Source: Rhodothermaceae bacterium
Lineage (GTDB): Bacteria > Bacteroidota > Rhodothermia > Balneolales > Cyclonatronaceae
NCBI GenBank assembly: GCA_020201275.1
Contig: JAIVHB010000129.1
Location: 11,255 to 58,545, forward strand
DNA: 47,291 nt
Reading direction: 5' to 3'
Made by a program: the position numbers and the translations under genes. The notes beneath the pieces are model-generated. The model was given only the letters and a program-made list of their open reading frames with translations, was not told the DNA's origin and did not search any database. This document shows, piece after piece, positions 1 through 9,353 of this stretch. Each line of letters begins with the position of its first letter. The first letter of the stretch is position 1.

Positions 1-33
1 GCCCAATCAATCTATCTCCCGAACCACCACAAG

Positions 34-990
34 TCACTCACCCCTTACAATCACAATCGCCGTCCGTACCGGTCTTTCACCTTCCCGGTCGAACACCCTG
101 TTATCACTGGGATGGTTCACCACACCGCTGCCATCGATATACATTGTACTCGACCCGCCTCCGTCGAGGTTCACCGCATCGGTGCAGCCTAAGTGATGCA
201 TCAACTGTGCAAGTTCGGGCAGGGTAAAACCGATCGCATCGCGGTGCCGCCCGTCGGCAACCAGCAGTATTATGTAACGGTCGTTCGTGAGGCAAACCGA
301 CGTTCTCGGATGGCGCAGTCCCGAATGGCGGATTTCACGGGCAGAGCGCCAGCGTCCGCTCTTAACCGGTTCCGGGATGACGCCACCGTCGATCAGCCGG
401 TGTGCCCCGGCGAGCGCACTCACGGCTTCCGGCCAGTCGGCTGCCCACGCATTATCCTCGCGGTTCTTGAAGATCCAATTACCGCCGGCATCCAGACCGA
501 AGGCCGAACTGCCCACAAACCGCAGCTCTTCCGGTTCTTCCCGGGTGAAGGGCCACACGGTGCCCTGCCATTTAAAAATCCCGGAATTGACCTCTTCCGG
601 ATGGTCTGAGAAGAAGCCGCCGTTCACAACGGCCAGCGCGGGGTGCCTTGCTGCGAATTCCGATGGTCGCATAAACCGGGTATTGGCGTAATTCGCATCA
701 TCCAAAGTGATGTCCGGATTAACCCGGGGAATTCCGTTTGTGTTGCCCGATGCAGCAAACCGGATCCGCCGCGCCGCCGTATCGGCCTGCATCACCAGCA
801 GATTGATGTACTGAGGCGCTCCATTCAGCCTCTCGAAGGCCGCATACTGCCAGGCGATACCTGGAGCAAGTTCAACGTGCTCCCAGACGCCATCCTCAAG
901 GCCCGGATATCCGCCCTGACCGGCAACCGGCACGGCCAGCCCCGCCAGTACCATTCCACAAATCAACAAATTAATTACTCTATTACTCAA
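34..990 (-). CDS. DUF2233/NAGPA-type phosphodiester glycosidase, secreted
   Basis: 318 aa. Residues 1-25 form a signal peptide (hydrophobic stretch NLLICGMVLAGLAVPVAG). The rest shows the landmarks of the NAGPA/DUF2233 family: VVNGGFF near residue 122, RTSVCLTNDRYIILLVADGR in the second half, and the glycine-rich NLDGGGSSTMY close to the C-terminus. The family includes the human enzyme that removes GlcNAc from GlcNAc-1-phosphodiesters, and a Bacteroides homologue has a known structure. The bacterial substrate is usually unknown. The start is TTG at 988-990, whose last two bases are part of the TGA stop (987-989) of the upstream namZ-like gene, so translation is probably coupled. It is the last gene visible in the susC-susD-namZ operon. 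A role in cleaving sugar-1-phosphodiester bonds of cell-wall glycans is inferred from family and context. Confidence 0.85.
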   Translation of the reverse strand: MSNRVINLLICGMVLAGLAVPVAGQGGYPGLEDGVWEHVELAPGIAWQYAAFERLNGAPQYINLLVMQADTAARRIRFAASGNTNGIPRVNPDITLDDANYANTRFMRPSEFAARHPALAVVNGGFFSDHPEEVNSGIFKWQGTVWPFTREEPEELRFVGSSAFGLDAGGNWIFKNREDNAWAADWPEAVSALAGAHRLIDGGVIPEPVKSGRWRSAREIRHSGLRHPRTSVCLTNDRYIILLVADGRHRDAIGFTLPELAQLMHHLGCTDAVNLDGGGSSTMYIDGSGVVNHPSDNRVFDREGERPVRTAIVIVRGE

Positions 991-2075
991 AAAGCATGCA
1001 TCAGATGCACACCCGCCTCCATCGGCCTCACCACGTACGAATCGGTAACCACAATGCGAACACCGTGAACCGTCTGCCCCATCAGCCTTGGACTGGTCGA
1101 CATGCCCTGTATGCTCTGAGGTGTATACGTTGCCGGCTCGAAACGCAGGCCCGGCAGTTCGCGAGCGTTCAGATCGGCCGCCAGTGCCACCGGGTCGCCC
1201 CAGAGCGTTCCGACCAGCCTGAAGGGCTCCATCGTTCCTCTTCCCTCGTTTCCGGTTACGCTCCCGAAGAAGCAGGCCCCGGGATAGATCACAGCCGTCT
1301 CAAAGTCGGGGATGTTCGGACTGGGCGGAATCCACTCCAGGCCCGTCTCCGGCCAGAGCATTTCGCGGCTCCATCCCTTCATCCCAATTACAGTCAGATC
1401 AAGTCCATCCATGCCGTCGAGCAGAGGGAAGTCTTTCAGCATCAGCGCGATCTCGCCGATGGTCATGCCATGCGTTGCCGGTATCTCGTACATGCCGATA
1501 AAGGATGTGTGCTCGGGCTCAAGCGTGAAGCCTTCCACACGCCCGCCGATGGGATTTGGCCGGTCAAGCACCATGAAGCCGATGCCTGCCTCTGCTGCCG
1601 CCTGCATGGCCAGTCCCATTGTGTTGATATAGGTATAAAAACGCGTCCCTACATCCTGCATGTCGAACACCAGTATATCGATGCCATCAAGCATCTCCGG
1701 CGTGGGCTTGTAGGTGTCACCATGCAGGCTGAACACCGTAAGGCCCGTACCGGGATCGGTCTCGGTGATGATTTCCGCCCCCGCATCGCCCATACCCCGA
1801 ATGCCGTGCTCCGGCGCAAACAGGGAAACCAATTCCACATCCGGCGACCGGTGTATGAGGTCGGCCAAATGGTGTTCTCCCACCATGGAAGTATGGTTTG
1901 TGATGAGGCCTACACGCCGTCCGTGCAGCTCCGCGAATCCGTTATCGGTCAATATGAGGGCCCCGATCGTTACGACCGTATCACCGATATCACTGTTATA
2001 ACGTGGCACATCGCCCGTACATCCGCCGCATGAAAGAACAACAGTGAGGGCGAGAACTATAATGGCGTTTTTCAT
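987..2075 (-). CDS. NamZ-like exo-N-acetylmuramidase lipoprotein, copy 1, C-terminally truncated
   Basis: 362 aa from ATG 2073-2075. The frame is open further upstream to 2216, but the start chosen gives a lipoprotein signal MKNAIIVLALTVVLSCGGC. DUF1343 (GH171; NamZ, an exo-beta-N-acetylmuramidase in Tannerella and Bacillus) is recognised from VGLITNHTSMVG, FAPEHGIRG, VFDMQDVGTRFYTYINTMG, LDRPNPIGG, PPSPNIPDFETAVIYPGAC and NEGRGTMEPF. Compared with the two paralogues beside it, the protein stops right after GVHLMHAF. The roughly 61 C-terminal residues present in copy 2 are absent, and the stop overlaps the TTG start of the downstream glycosidase gene. The N-terminal catalytic landmarks are all present, so it may still be active, or it may be a decaying copy. 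Expected location is the periplasm or outer membrane, lipid anchored. Confidence 0.85.
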   Translation of the reverse strand: MKNAIIVLALTVVLSCGGCTGDVPRYNSDIGDTVVTIGALILTDNGFAELHGRRVGLITNHTSMVGEHHLADLIHRSPDVELVSLFAPEHGIRGMGDAGAEIITETDPGTGLTVFSLHGDTYKPTPEMLDGIDILVFDMQDVGTRFYTYINTMGLAMQAAAEAGIGFMVLDRPNPIGGRVEGFTLEPEHTSFIGMYEIPATHGMTIGEIALMLKDFPLLDGMDGLDLTVIGMKGWSREMLWPETGLEWIPPSPNIPDFETAVIYPGACFFGSVTGNEGRGTMEPFRLVGTLWGDPVALAADLNARELPGLRFEPATYTPQSIQGMSTSPRLMGQTVHGVRIVVTDSYVVRPMEAGVHLMHAF

Positions 2076-2222
2076 AGGTGTTCGTAATACCACCAATGAC
2101 CTCCTCCACAAACACTTCACGGTTCTAATGTTCAACTGTTCATTTGTTCGAAAGCATACTAACAGCTCCGTTGTTGTCACCACTAAAAATCTGCACCCCG
2201 GGACGGGCTGCATCACCTGTCG

Positions 2223-3479
2223 CTAGTATAAAAAATACCGCCTGCGAATCTGATCATACACCTCAAGTTCATCCGCCCATGAGGCAATCACTTCCTCCGC
2301 GGTTGCACCTGCCGTAAACATATCGGCTACCCGGTCAGTGCCGGCCAGCCTGCCGACGCGTGGACGATTGAAGAAATCGGCCTTTTCACTGTCTGGCACC
2401 TGGCTCCAGAAAGCGTGGATAATATGCATCCCGGCGGCAACCGGCCGCACAGCGTGCATATCGGTTACCACGTGGCGGATGCCCTGCACTTCAACGCCCA
2501 TATGCTTGGCCCGTGTGGCCATGCCCGGAATAGATTCCGGCGTGTAGGTAACCGCTTCAAATTCCAGGCCCGGCAGGTTTCTCGCGTTCAGGTCGGCAGC
2601 CAGGGCTTCACCATCTGCCCAGGGTGCACCCAACATGATGAATGGCTCGTACGTACCCCGCCCTTCGCTGGCACTCAAACCTTCGAAGTAGCAGGCACCG
2701 GGATAGATAAGCGCGGTCTCGAACGTCGGGATATTCGGGCTGGGCGGGTTCCAGTCGTCAGCGTATTCCGGCCAAAGACTCGTTCGATCCCAGTTCTCCA
2801 GCTCTGCAACGTGCAGATCGAGGTTTTCAAGGCCTGGGAGCCAACCTTCGCCTTTCACCATGTTGGCCAGTTCGCCAATAGTGACACCATGGGTAACGGG
2901 AATCGGGTAGTACCCGACGAACGACTCAAATCCGGTCTCACGAACATGTCCTTCTATCAGGTCGCCAAGCGGATTCGGACGGTCGAGCACCATAAATGAT
3001 ATACCAAGCTCGGCTGCAGCTTCCATACCCTTTCCCATGGTCGATATGTATGTGTAGAAACGCGGACCAATATCCTGGATGTCGAATACCAGCACATCAA
3101 TTCCTTCAAGCATCTCCGGTGTCGGTTTCAGGGTCTCACCATAGAGGGAGTACACCGGCAGCCCGGTCGCTTCGTCGGTCTGAAAGTCGATTTTGTCGCC
3201 GGCCGGTGCATCCCCCCGGATGCCGTGCTCAGGACCATACAGAGCAACCACATTAACCTCTGCAGCCTCATGCAGGATGTCGGCAATATGTCTGTCGCCT
3301 ACAGTAGCTGTGTGATTGGTAATAATTCCGATGTTTTTACCGGCAAGAAAGCCAAAATCATTCTCGATCAGTACTTCAGCACCAGTCTTCAAAACCGGTG
3401 TTTCAGGTTGTTGCTGTGGTTTCGGTTCACAGGCAATGATCACTAAAGCCAGACCGAATACGGGTATCAGGTATTTCAT
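2223..3479 (-). CDS. NamZ-like exo-N-acetylmuramidase lipoprotein, copy 2
   Basis: 418 aa with a lipoprotein signal (MKYLIPVFGLALVIIAC, lipobox I-I-A-C). DUF1343/GH171 motifs in order: IGIITNHTATVG, LYGPEHGIRGDAPAG, VFDIQDIGPRFYTYISTMG, MVLDRPNPLGD, PVTHGVTIGELA, NPPSPNIPTFETALIYPGAC, SEGRGTYEPF, then a complete C-terminal part ending YDQIRRRYFLY. Characterised family members remove terminal MurNAc from the non-reducing end of peptidoglycan fragments. It is the middle of three tandem paralogues, about 147 bp upstream of copy 1 and 58 bp downstream of copy 3. It appears intact and is the best reference copy of the three. Confidence 0.9.
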   Translation of the reverse strand: MKYLIPVFGLALVIIACEPKPQQQPETPVLKTGAEVLIENDFGFLAGKNIGIITNHTATVGDRHIADILHEAAEVNVVALYGPEHGIRGDAPAGDKIDFQTDEATGLPVYSLYGETLKPTPEMLEGIDVLVFDIQDIGPRFYTYISTMGKGMEAAAELGISFMVLDRPNPLGDLIEGHVRETGFESFVGYYPIPVTHGVTIGELANMVKGEGWLPGLENLDLHVAELENWDRTSLWPEYADDWNPPSPNIPTFETALIYPGACYFEGLSASEGRGTYEPFIMLGAPWADGEALAADLNARNLPGLEFEAVTYTPESIPGMATRAKHMGVEVQGIRHVVTDMHAVRPVAAGMHIIHAFWSQVPDSEKADFFNRPRVGRLAGTDRVADMFTAGATAEEVIASWADELEVYDQIRRRYFLY

Positions 3480-3537
3480 TTGTGGGTAGTGTTTGGTGGA
3501 TATTAACAGGCTCTGCCCTCTTCAGGCAATCTTGCCA

Positions 3538-4833
3538 TTATGGATAGATAAAGTAGTTGCGGCGCTGCAGGTCATATTTCTGCAGATCCTCGCCCCAATA
3601 TTGTATAATTTCTTCTGCCGTGGCACCGCTTTCAATCATTTTATAGAGCTGGTCAGTTCCGGCAAGGCGCACGATGGCCGATTTCCTGGGTCCTCCGATA
3701 CGGGACTGTCTGCCTTCCTGAGGCGGATTAAAAAATGTCGTTTTCTCATTTTGCGGTGCATGGTGGTAAAAAGCGTGAAGAACATGAACGCCGGCTTCAA
3801 CCGGACGAACCAGGTCCCTTTCGGTAATAACATAGCGAATTCCCTGCACCTCAGTGCCCATGTATGTGGGATTCATTGCCATCCCGGGAATACTTTCCGG
3901 GATAAATTCTGCCTTCTCAAATTGAAGTCCGGGCAGGTTGCGGGCGTTGAGATCTGCGGCTATAGCCTCTCCGTCGGCCCAGGGTGCACCGAGCTGAATA
4001 AATGGTTCATGGGTGCCGCGCCCTTCACTGGCACTCACACCCTCAAAAAAACAGGCACCGGGATAGATCAGTGATGTTTCAAAATCGGGGATGTTGGGAC
4101 TGGGTGGATTCCAGCTCAGGTTAAGGTCCGGCCATGTCATGGCACGGCTCCAGTTCTGCATTTCTACAATATGAAGGTCCAGTCCGGAAATTCCATCCAC
4201 CATCCCCTCACCTTTAACCATGGCGGCCAGTTCTCCGACCGTAAGGCCGTAGACAACCGGAATGGGGAGATAGCCTACAAAGGATTCAAATTCCTTCTCC
4301 CGTATGAAACCGTCGGTCAGTTCACCTCCGAGAGGATTTGGCCGGTCGAGAACCATAAAGGAAAGGCCTGCATCAGCCGCGGCTTCCATGCCCATAACCA
4401 TCGTGGTCAGATAGGTGTAGAAACGCGCACCAACATCCTGAATGTCGAAAACAAGTACGTCAATGCCATCCAGCATTTCGGGTGTCGGTTTGTGGATGTC
4501 GCCGTACAGTGAATAGACCGGCAGCCCGGTGGCCTCATCTGTCTCAAACGTTATTCTTGCTCCGGCAGGCGCATCTCCGCGTATGCCGTGTTCGGGCCCA
4601 AACAGGGCAACCACATTTACATCATCAGCCTCGTGCAGAATATCGGCAATATGCCGGCCACCAACGGTAGCGGTATGATTGGTGATGATTCCAATATTTT
4701 TTCCTGACAGGAAGCCAAAATTTTGCTCAACAAGCACTTCTGCGCCTGTTTTAAAGGTTCCAGTTTCATTTTTTGGATCAGCCTGGCAGGCTGTGAATAG
4801 CCATGCCAGGCTGATTATGATTGCAAACTTCAT
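3538..4833 (-). CDS. NamZ-like exo-N-acetylmuramidase lipoprotein, copy 3
   Basis: 431 aa from ATG 4831-4833, chosen over the longer open frame (to 4869) because it gives a lipoprotein signal MKFAIIISLAWLFTAC and leaves 16 bp after the susD stop. All DUF1343/GH171 motifs are present (IGIITNHTATVG, FGPEHGIRGDAPAG, VFDIQDVGARFYTYLTTM, DRPNPLGGE, NPPSPNIPDFETSLIYPGAC, SEGRGTHEPF). Relative to copy 2 there is an in-frame insertion of about 14 residues (QSRIGGPRKSAIVR) just before LAGTD in the C-terminal part. It is the first enzyme gene after susD, so it is probably the most strongly translated of the three. Function is known for the family; the reason for three copies is not. Confidence 0.9.
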   Translation of the reverse strand: MKFAIIISLAWLFTACQADPKNETGTFKTGAEVLVEQNFGFLSGKNIGIITNHTATVGGRHIADILHEADDVNVVALFGPEHGIRGDAPAGARITFETDEATGLPVYSLYGDIHKPTPEMLDGIDVLVFDIQDVGARFYTYLTTMVMGMEAAADAGLSFMVLDRPNPLGGELTDGFIREKEFESFVGYLPIPVVYGLTVGELAAMVKGEGMVDGISGLDLHIVEMQNWSRAMTWPDLNLSWNPPSPNIPDFETSLIYPGACFFEGVSASEGRGTHEPFIQLGAPWADGEAIAADLNARNLPGLQFEKAEFIPESIPGMAMNPTYMGTEVQGIRYVITERDLVRPVEAGVHVLHAFYHHAPQNEKTTFFNPPQEGRQSRIGGPRKSAIVRLAGTDQLYKMIESGATAEEIIQYWGEDLQKYDLQRRNYFIYP

Positions 4834-4849
4834 CTTAAACGGATCCGCA

Positions 4850-6118
4850 TCAGAGATTCGGATTTCCATTAATTTCGCTGAGCGGAATGATCATGCATCG
4901 GGAATTGCCGTAAACGGCATTGCCAACCGGATAGGCACCGCTGGGAAATTCATCAACACCGTAAAGGTTCAGGTAACGGCGCATATCGCCGAGACGCTGA
5001 ACCGTAAGGAAGAAGTCGCGGGCTTTTTGATCACGCAGTTCCGCCATCAATGCATCGCCGGTCAGGTTGACCGCTGCCTGTCCGCCCACGTCACGGCGCT
5101 CGTTAACAAAGGTAAGCGTAGCACCGGTAGGGCCATTCGCTTCAGCCACGATATAACGGGCTTCAAGGCCGGAAGAGAACAGATAGCCTGTATTCAGATC
5201 AATAGCCTCGGGGGTTGCAGCACTCCAGCCCTGATATGAACGGGGACGATATGGCAGGAAAACCTCGTTGGCATTCAATCCGAACGACGGCGTTTCAGGA
5301 TGTCTTACCCTGGGGTCGTTCAGGTTCCGAAATTTTGGATCGATACCCATCCATGGGTCAGAACTGATCCACTGCGCCGCATTGATATTGGTTTCCCTTG
5401 ATGAGTTCGAAGACCTGTATACCCATGCTTCAAAGTCGGCCGGTACCTGTGTGGCAAAACTGGCGGCCTCCGTCATATTACCAAGCTGCAGATTTGCTCT
5501 GGCTATTCCAACCCTGGCAATATTGGTGATTCTGCTGGCCCGGGCCGCATCGGTAGCCTGACCCGCAGCAGCCCTTGTAATGGCCTGCTCGAAGTTGCCA
5601 ATTGCCCGGTCAAGAAGCTGTTGCCAGGTTTGTGCCGGGCCTCCGTTGATGGGCGCTTCACAGAAATGCAGTCCAAGCATCAGATTGGCATAGCCCGCGT
5701 AGGCATACGACTCTGCCGCATTTAACGGATTGCCTTCTGCAAAACCGGCAATACGCCCCGCTGCATCTTCTGCAGACACACGTGCTTTCTGAAGGAATGT
5801 ATATGTATTGCTGTTCAATATATTATTTGTCCTTACATCAAACAGGGCCCACTCACGATGATCGATATTGGTGTGGTCTGTATAAACCTCATCGCTGAGA
5901 ATGCTGGCTGTCAATGTCATATAGTTGAACGCGTACTGAAACTCGCTCAACACGCCGTTCACGATCAGCTGCTCCAGCTTCGGATCGCTCAGCTGATCGA
6001 GCTCAATAGCCCCGGGATCACTTACTTCCAACAGATCACCACAAGACGTAAGCAGGGCAATTCCTGCCAGCGTCACGACTAACATCTGTATTCTGATGGT
6101 TTTCATTATTTTGTTCAT
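4850..6118 (-). CDS. susD: RagB/SusD-like outer-membrane glycan-binding lipoprotein
   Basis: 422 aa, lipoprotein signal with lipobox LLTSC (residues about 22-26). The following CGDLLEVSDPGAIELDQL, the helical TPR-like middle (AESYAYAGYANLMLGLHF, IGNFEQAITRA, RVGIARANLQLGN) and the C-terminal RDFFLTVQRLGDMRRY...CMIIPLSEINGNPNL are typical of SusD proteins, which form the extracellular lid over a SusC porin and bind the transported glycan or peptide. At about 420 aa it is on the short side for the family. It lies 37 bp downstream of the TonB-dependent receptor and 16 bp upstream of namZ copy 3, so it should be co-transcribed with both. The ligand is inferred from the operon to be a cell-wall fragment. 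Confidence 0.93.
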   Translation of the reverse strand: MNKIMKTIRIQMLVVTLAGIALLTSCGDLLEVSDPGAIELDQLSDPKLEQLIVNGVLSEFQYAFNYMTLTASILSDEVYTDHTNIDHREWALFDVRTNNILNSNTYTFLQKARVSAEDAAGRIAGFAEGNPLNAAESYAYAGYANLMLGLHFCEAPINGGPAQTWQQLLDRAIGNFEQAITRAAAGQATDAARASRITNIARVGIARANLQLGNMTEAASFATQVPADFEAWVYRSSNSSRETNINAAQWISSDPWMGIDPKFRNLNDPRVRHPETPSFGLNANEVFLPYRPRSYQGWSAATPEAIDLNTGYLFSSGLEARYIVAEANGPTGATLTFVNERRDVGGQAAVNLTGDALMAELRDQKARDFFLTVQRLGDMRRYLNLYGVDEFPSGAYPVGNAVYGNSRCMIIPLSEINGNPNL

Positions 6119-6155
6119 AGTTTTTCCTGATTAAAATGGTTGTTCATTACGCGGT

Positions 6156-9100
6156 TCAGAACTGCAGATTTATGGATGCCGAGAAACGACGTGTCATCGG
6201 CAGGGTCCATGAATCGTTGCGGTCAAAGGTGCTGGCACCGTGGAAGTTGATCTCGGGATCAGCTCCGCCGTACTTGGTCCATATCGCTAGGTTGTGGCCG
6301 GCAAGTGTTAAAGATGCACCCGATATGTTCAACCGATTCACAAATCTGCTCGGTACGATGTAGCGAACTGACAAGTCCCTGAATTTGATGAAATCAGCTT
6401 TCTGGATGTGAATATCATTCTGCCCTGCAAATCGCCGGGCAAGTACCTCACTTGGATCAGCATCCGGATTGATTGTTTCCCAGGAAACGCCTGATCGGTC
6501 ACGGCGCCAGTCTTTTACGTTGAACTGGTAATTGCCGCCCTTGTAGTCAAACAGGGCATACAGCTGTATGTTGCCAAACATGGTCACGGTTGTACCGAAA
6601 CCGATTTCACGGGTTGGCGCCGACGGGCCTTTGTAAACCTGTTCCGCCTCAACAATCGGTTGACCGTTTGTACCAATTACTACATTGCCACTGGCATCGC
6701 GCTGTACACGTGTAGCCCAGAATGCTCCCAGCGGGTATCCTTCCTGAAACCTGTGTATTGGAGCGTACACACCAAAAATCACCTGATCGCGGTCGTCACC
6801 AAATGAAACCAGCTCATTTTTGTTGGTGGTAATTGATATTGTATTTTCAATCCTGAACCGATTCGTGATGAGTGGCACAGTTTTTATGAGGAATTCAAAA
6901 CCCTGGTTTGATATCTCGCCCAGGTTTTGCAGCTGCGAGCCGGAGAATCCAATCGACGGGGCTATGGGAACCCGTATCAGGGCATCCTTTGTTGTAGTAT
7001 TGTAGTAGGTCGCTTCCACTTCCACTCTGCTGTTCAGCATGGCCATATCAAAACCGACTTCAATCTCGGTTCCCCGTTCCGGTTTCAGGTCGGGATTACC
7101 AAAGGTAACATACTGAAGAGCCGACACGGACGAACCGTCAGGCAGTGTGGTGGCTGTTGTTCCGTAGGTCTGGGTAGCGTCGAACGGCCCCGGTGCACTA
7201 CCGGCTTGTCCCCATGCCGCCCTGATGCGAAGCTCATTGATCAGGTCAACATTGAAGAAATCCTCATCCGAAATAACATACGACGCTGAGAACTTTGGAT
7301 AGAAAACCGTATTGATCTCGGTACCAAAAGCGGAGTTATTGTCCATCCGCACCGCACCTGTCAGGAAGAGACGGTCGTTCAACGCCACCTGCTCCTGAAG
7401 GAAAAAACCGAGTGACTTCTGCTCGGAGAAAGATTCATTGCTTTGAGTCACTGCGGCTGAACCAAGTGATCGCACAGCAGCCGATCCAAGATCCTGACCT
7501 ATGGCAGTAGACCGGGCGAAACTTGTGGTGAGATACTGCATCCCAAATGAGGTATTCGACACCACATTTTCATTTACCCTATGGGTAATTGTTCCGTTGT
7601 AGTCAAACGTGAACTCCTGGTTGCGGGGATACGCTTTTGCAATCAGACCGTCATCATTTGCCAGGCCAAGACTGGTTCGGGCCGCAAATGGATTGTCGGG
7701 CGGGAAGTAAATTACGGCGGTACCGTTCGAAAGATCAAAACCCACACGAAGCCGGTTTTCCATCCAGGCAAATGGACGGTATGTTACCGTACCTCCCAGT
7801 ATGAAACGGTCGGTTTGGGTCACGTTGTCGTACGTATTGAAATCGGTAGGATTGATCGTGAAGTAGCCTGTTGTACGGGTAGAAGGATAATACCGGCCAG
7901 GTGTGGCAAGCCAGGAGCTGATGATGAGACCATCGGCGGTATTGTCACCCAGTGGCAGGCCAATCTCCGTACGGGCATAACTTACAGTAGCCGCGAAGTC
8001 GAGATTGTCGAGTGGGTATATCTGGAAGTTGGCCCTTAGAGAACCACGGTCAGCGTAGTTATTATTATATACACCCTCTTCTGTACCATAACTACCGGAT
8101 ACGAAAAATGAGTATTGCTGACCACCGCCCTGTACGGAAAGATTTTGTGTTTGCATGAGACCAGTACGAAGTGCATCAGGATCGTCAGACAGCGGAATAT
8201 TACTTATAATATCACCAACAGACCGGCCAACGCAACCGGGAAAGCCTTCTGCATTATCAATTTGGGCCTGACCGCAGACCGCATAATTAGTCGGTCTCCA
8301 CATTTCCGGCCAGTCGGTCTGACCGATGTCGCTGCGGAAATTCCAGCGCAGGTTGCGCTCTCCCATTGTGCCTCTTTTTGTAATGATCTGGATAACACCG
8401 GCGGCCGCCTCTGCGCCATAAAGGGTAGAAGCGGCAGGGCCTTTGATAATCTCAATCGATTCGATGTCAGATGGGTTGATCGCGTCGAGGGCCGATGTCG
8501 ACTGCCCGAACACATCAAAATTGCCCAGCGTACCAGAATTGATACGGACACCATCCACATATATGATCGGCTGTGTTCTGGCCGTAATGGAGCCTGCGCC
8601 GCGAAGACGGATGTTGGCGGCCGTTCCGGCCGTACCGGAACCGGGGATCAGCGTAAGGCCCGGGGTCTGCGACTGCAGCAAACCGGTTACATTGTTTACG
8701 GAAGATCTGTCCATGATATCGGTGGCACTTACCCTCGAAACCGCATTACCAACGGCCCGGCGGCGGGTATCTCCCGCTGTACCGGTCACGATCAGCTCGT
8801 CCATGCTGAGTGTCTCTTCGGTCAACTCAAAATTCACAACAAGGGCCTCCCCCGATACAACTGTAATATTCCGGCGGATGGTCTGGTAGCCGAGGAATCT
8901 GACTTCCAGTACGTGATTACCGGCCGGCACATTGGCTATAGAATACTCACCATCGATATTGGTAGAGGAACCCTGGTTCAAAGCCGGAAGAATAACGTTC
9001 GCACCCGGTATGCGTTCTCCGGTTTTCGCGTCAGTTACCGTTCCTGATATGGTACCCTGAAGCAAAGCTTCTGACAGTGGCAGTGTGTTTTCACCTGCAG

Positions 9101-9353
9101 GCAGAGCGGAAAAATTGACCACCGACTCGGTAACTACCGCAGCGGGTATAGTAGCGTTGTTATTTTTAGGATTTTCTGATGCAGTTGTTGTTGTTATGGC
9201 CGGTATGTCTGTCAGTCCCTCAGTCATGGCAGATAACGTATCTGCCTGATAAATAATCAACAGGCAGAGCATGATTAATCCTGCTGTTATTCTTCGAAGT
9301 AAATCTGTGTACCTGCGTATGTACACAATTCTTCCGTAACTCTTTTTTAACAT
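6156..9353 (-). CDS. susC: SusC/RagA-type TonB-dependent outer-membrane receptor
   Basis: 1065 aa. The N-terminal export signal lies around residues 20-43 after a long basic start. It is followed by a carboxypeptidase-regulatory-like domain (ISGTVTDAKTGERIPGANV...LEVRFLGYQTIRRNITV, about residues 108-183), a plug domain (DELIVTGTAGDTRRRAVGNAVSRV, PIIYVDGVRIN, IEIIKGPAASTLYGAEAAAGVIQIITKRG) and a 22-strand-type barrel ending ITKYGGADPEINF-like and FSASINLQF. It transports a substrate captured by the adjacent SusD across the outer membrane using TonB energy. An AGGAG Shine-Dalgarno-like sequence lies about 12 bp before the ATG. It is the first gene of the operon, transcribed divergently from hisG across a 413 bp gap. 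Confidence 0.95.
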   Translation of the reverse strand: MLKKSYGRIVYIRRYTDLLRRITAGLIMLCLLIIYQADTLSAMTEGLTDIPAITTTTASENPKNNNATIPAAVVTESVVNFSALPAGENTLPLSEALLQGTISGTVTDAKTGERIPGANVILPALNQGSSTNIDGEYSIANVPAGNHVLEVRFLGYQTIRRNITVVSGEALVVNFELTEETLSMDELIVTGTAGDTRRRAVGNAVSRVSATDIMDRSSVNNVTGLLQSQTPGLTLIPGSGTAGTAANIRLRGAGSITARTQPIIYVDGVRINSGTLGNFDVFGQSTSALDAINPSDIESIEIIKGPAASTLYGAEAAAGVIQIITKRGTMGERNLRWNFRSDIGQTDWPEMWRPTNYAVCGQAQIDNAEGFPGCVGRSVGDIISNIPLSDDPDALRTGLMQTQNLSVQGGGQQYSFFVSGSYGTEEGVYNNNYADRGSLRANFQIYPLDNLDFAATVSYARTEIGLPLGDNTADGLIISSWLATPGRYYPSTRTTGYFTINPTDFNTYDNVTQTDRFILGGTVTYRPFAWMENRLRVGFDLSNGTAVIYFPPDNPFAARTSLGLANDDGLIAKAYPRNQEFTFDYNGTITHRVNENVVSNTSFGMQYLTTSFARSTAIGQDLGSAAVRSLGSAAVTQSNESFSEQKSLGFFLQEQVALNDRLFLTGAVRMDNNSAFGTEINTVFYPKFSASYVISDEDFFNVDLINELRIRAAWGQAGSAPGPFDATQTYGTTATTLPDGSSVSALQYVTFGNPDLKPERGTEIEVGFDMAMLNSRVEVEATYYNTTTKDALIRVPIAPSIGFSGSQLQNLGEISNQGFEFLIKTVPLITNRFRIENTISITTNKNELVSFGDDRDQVIFGVYAPIHRFQEGYPLGAFWATRVQRDASGNVVIGTNGQPIVEAEQVYKGPSAPTREIGFGTTVTMFGNIQLYALFDYKGGNYQFNVKDWRRDRSGVSWETINPDADPSEVLARRFAGQNDIHIQKADFIKFRDLSVRYIVPSRFVNRLNISGASLTLAGHNLAIWTKYGGADPEINFHGASTFDRNDSWTLPMTRRFSASINLQF

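Noticed and set aside
996-2033. A 345-codon plus-strand open frame opposite namZ copy 1
   Set aside because: It is antisense to a clear family member, is rich in His/Arg/Gln without any domain pattern, and is explained by codon bias of the real gene.
8115-9047. A 310-codon plus-strand open frame opposite susC
   Set aside because: Antisense shadow of the receptor's plug and barrel region, with no recognisable motif.
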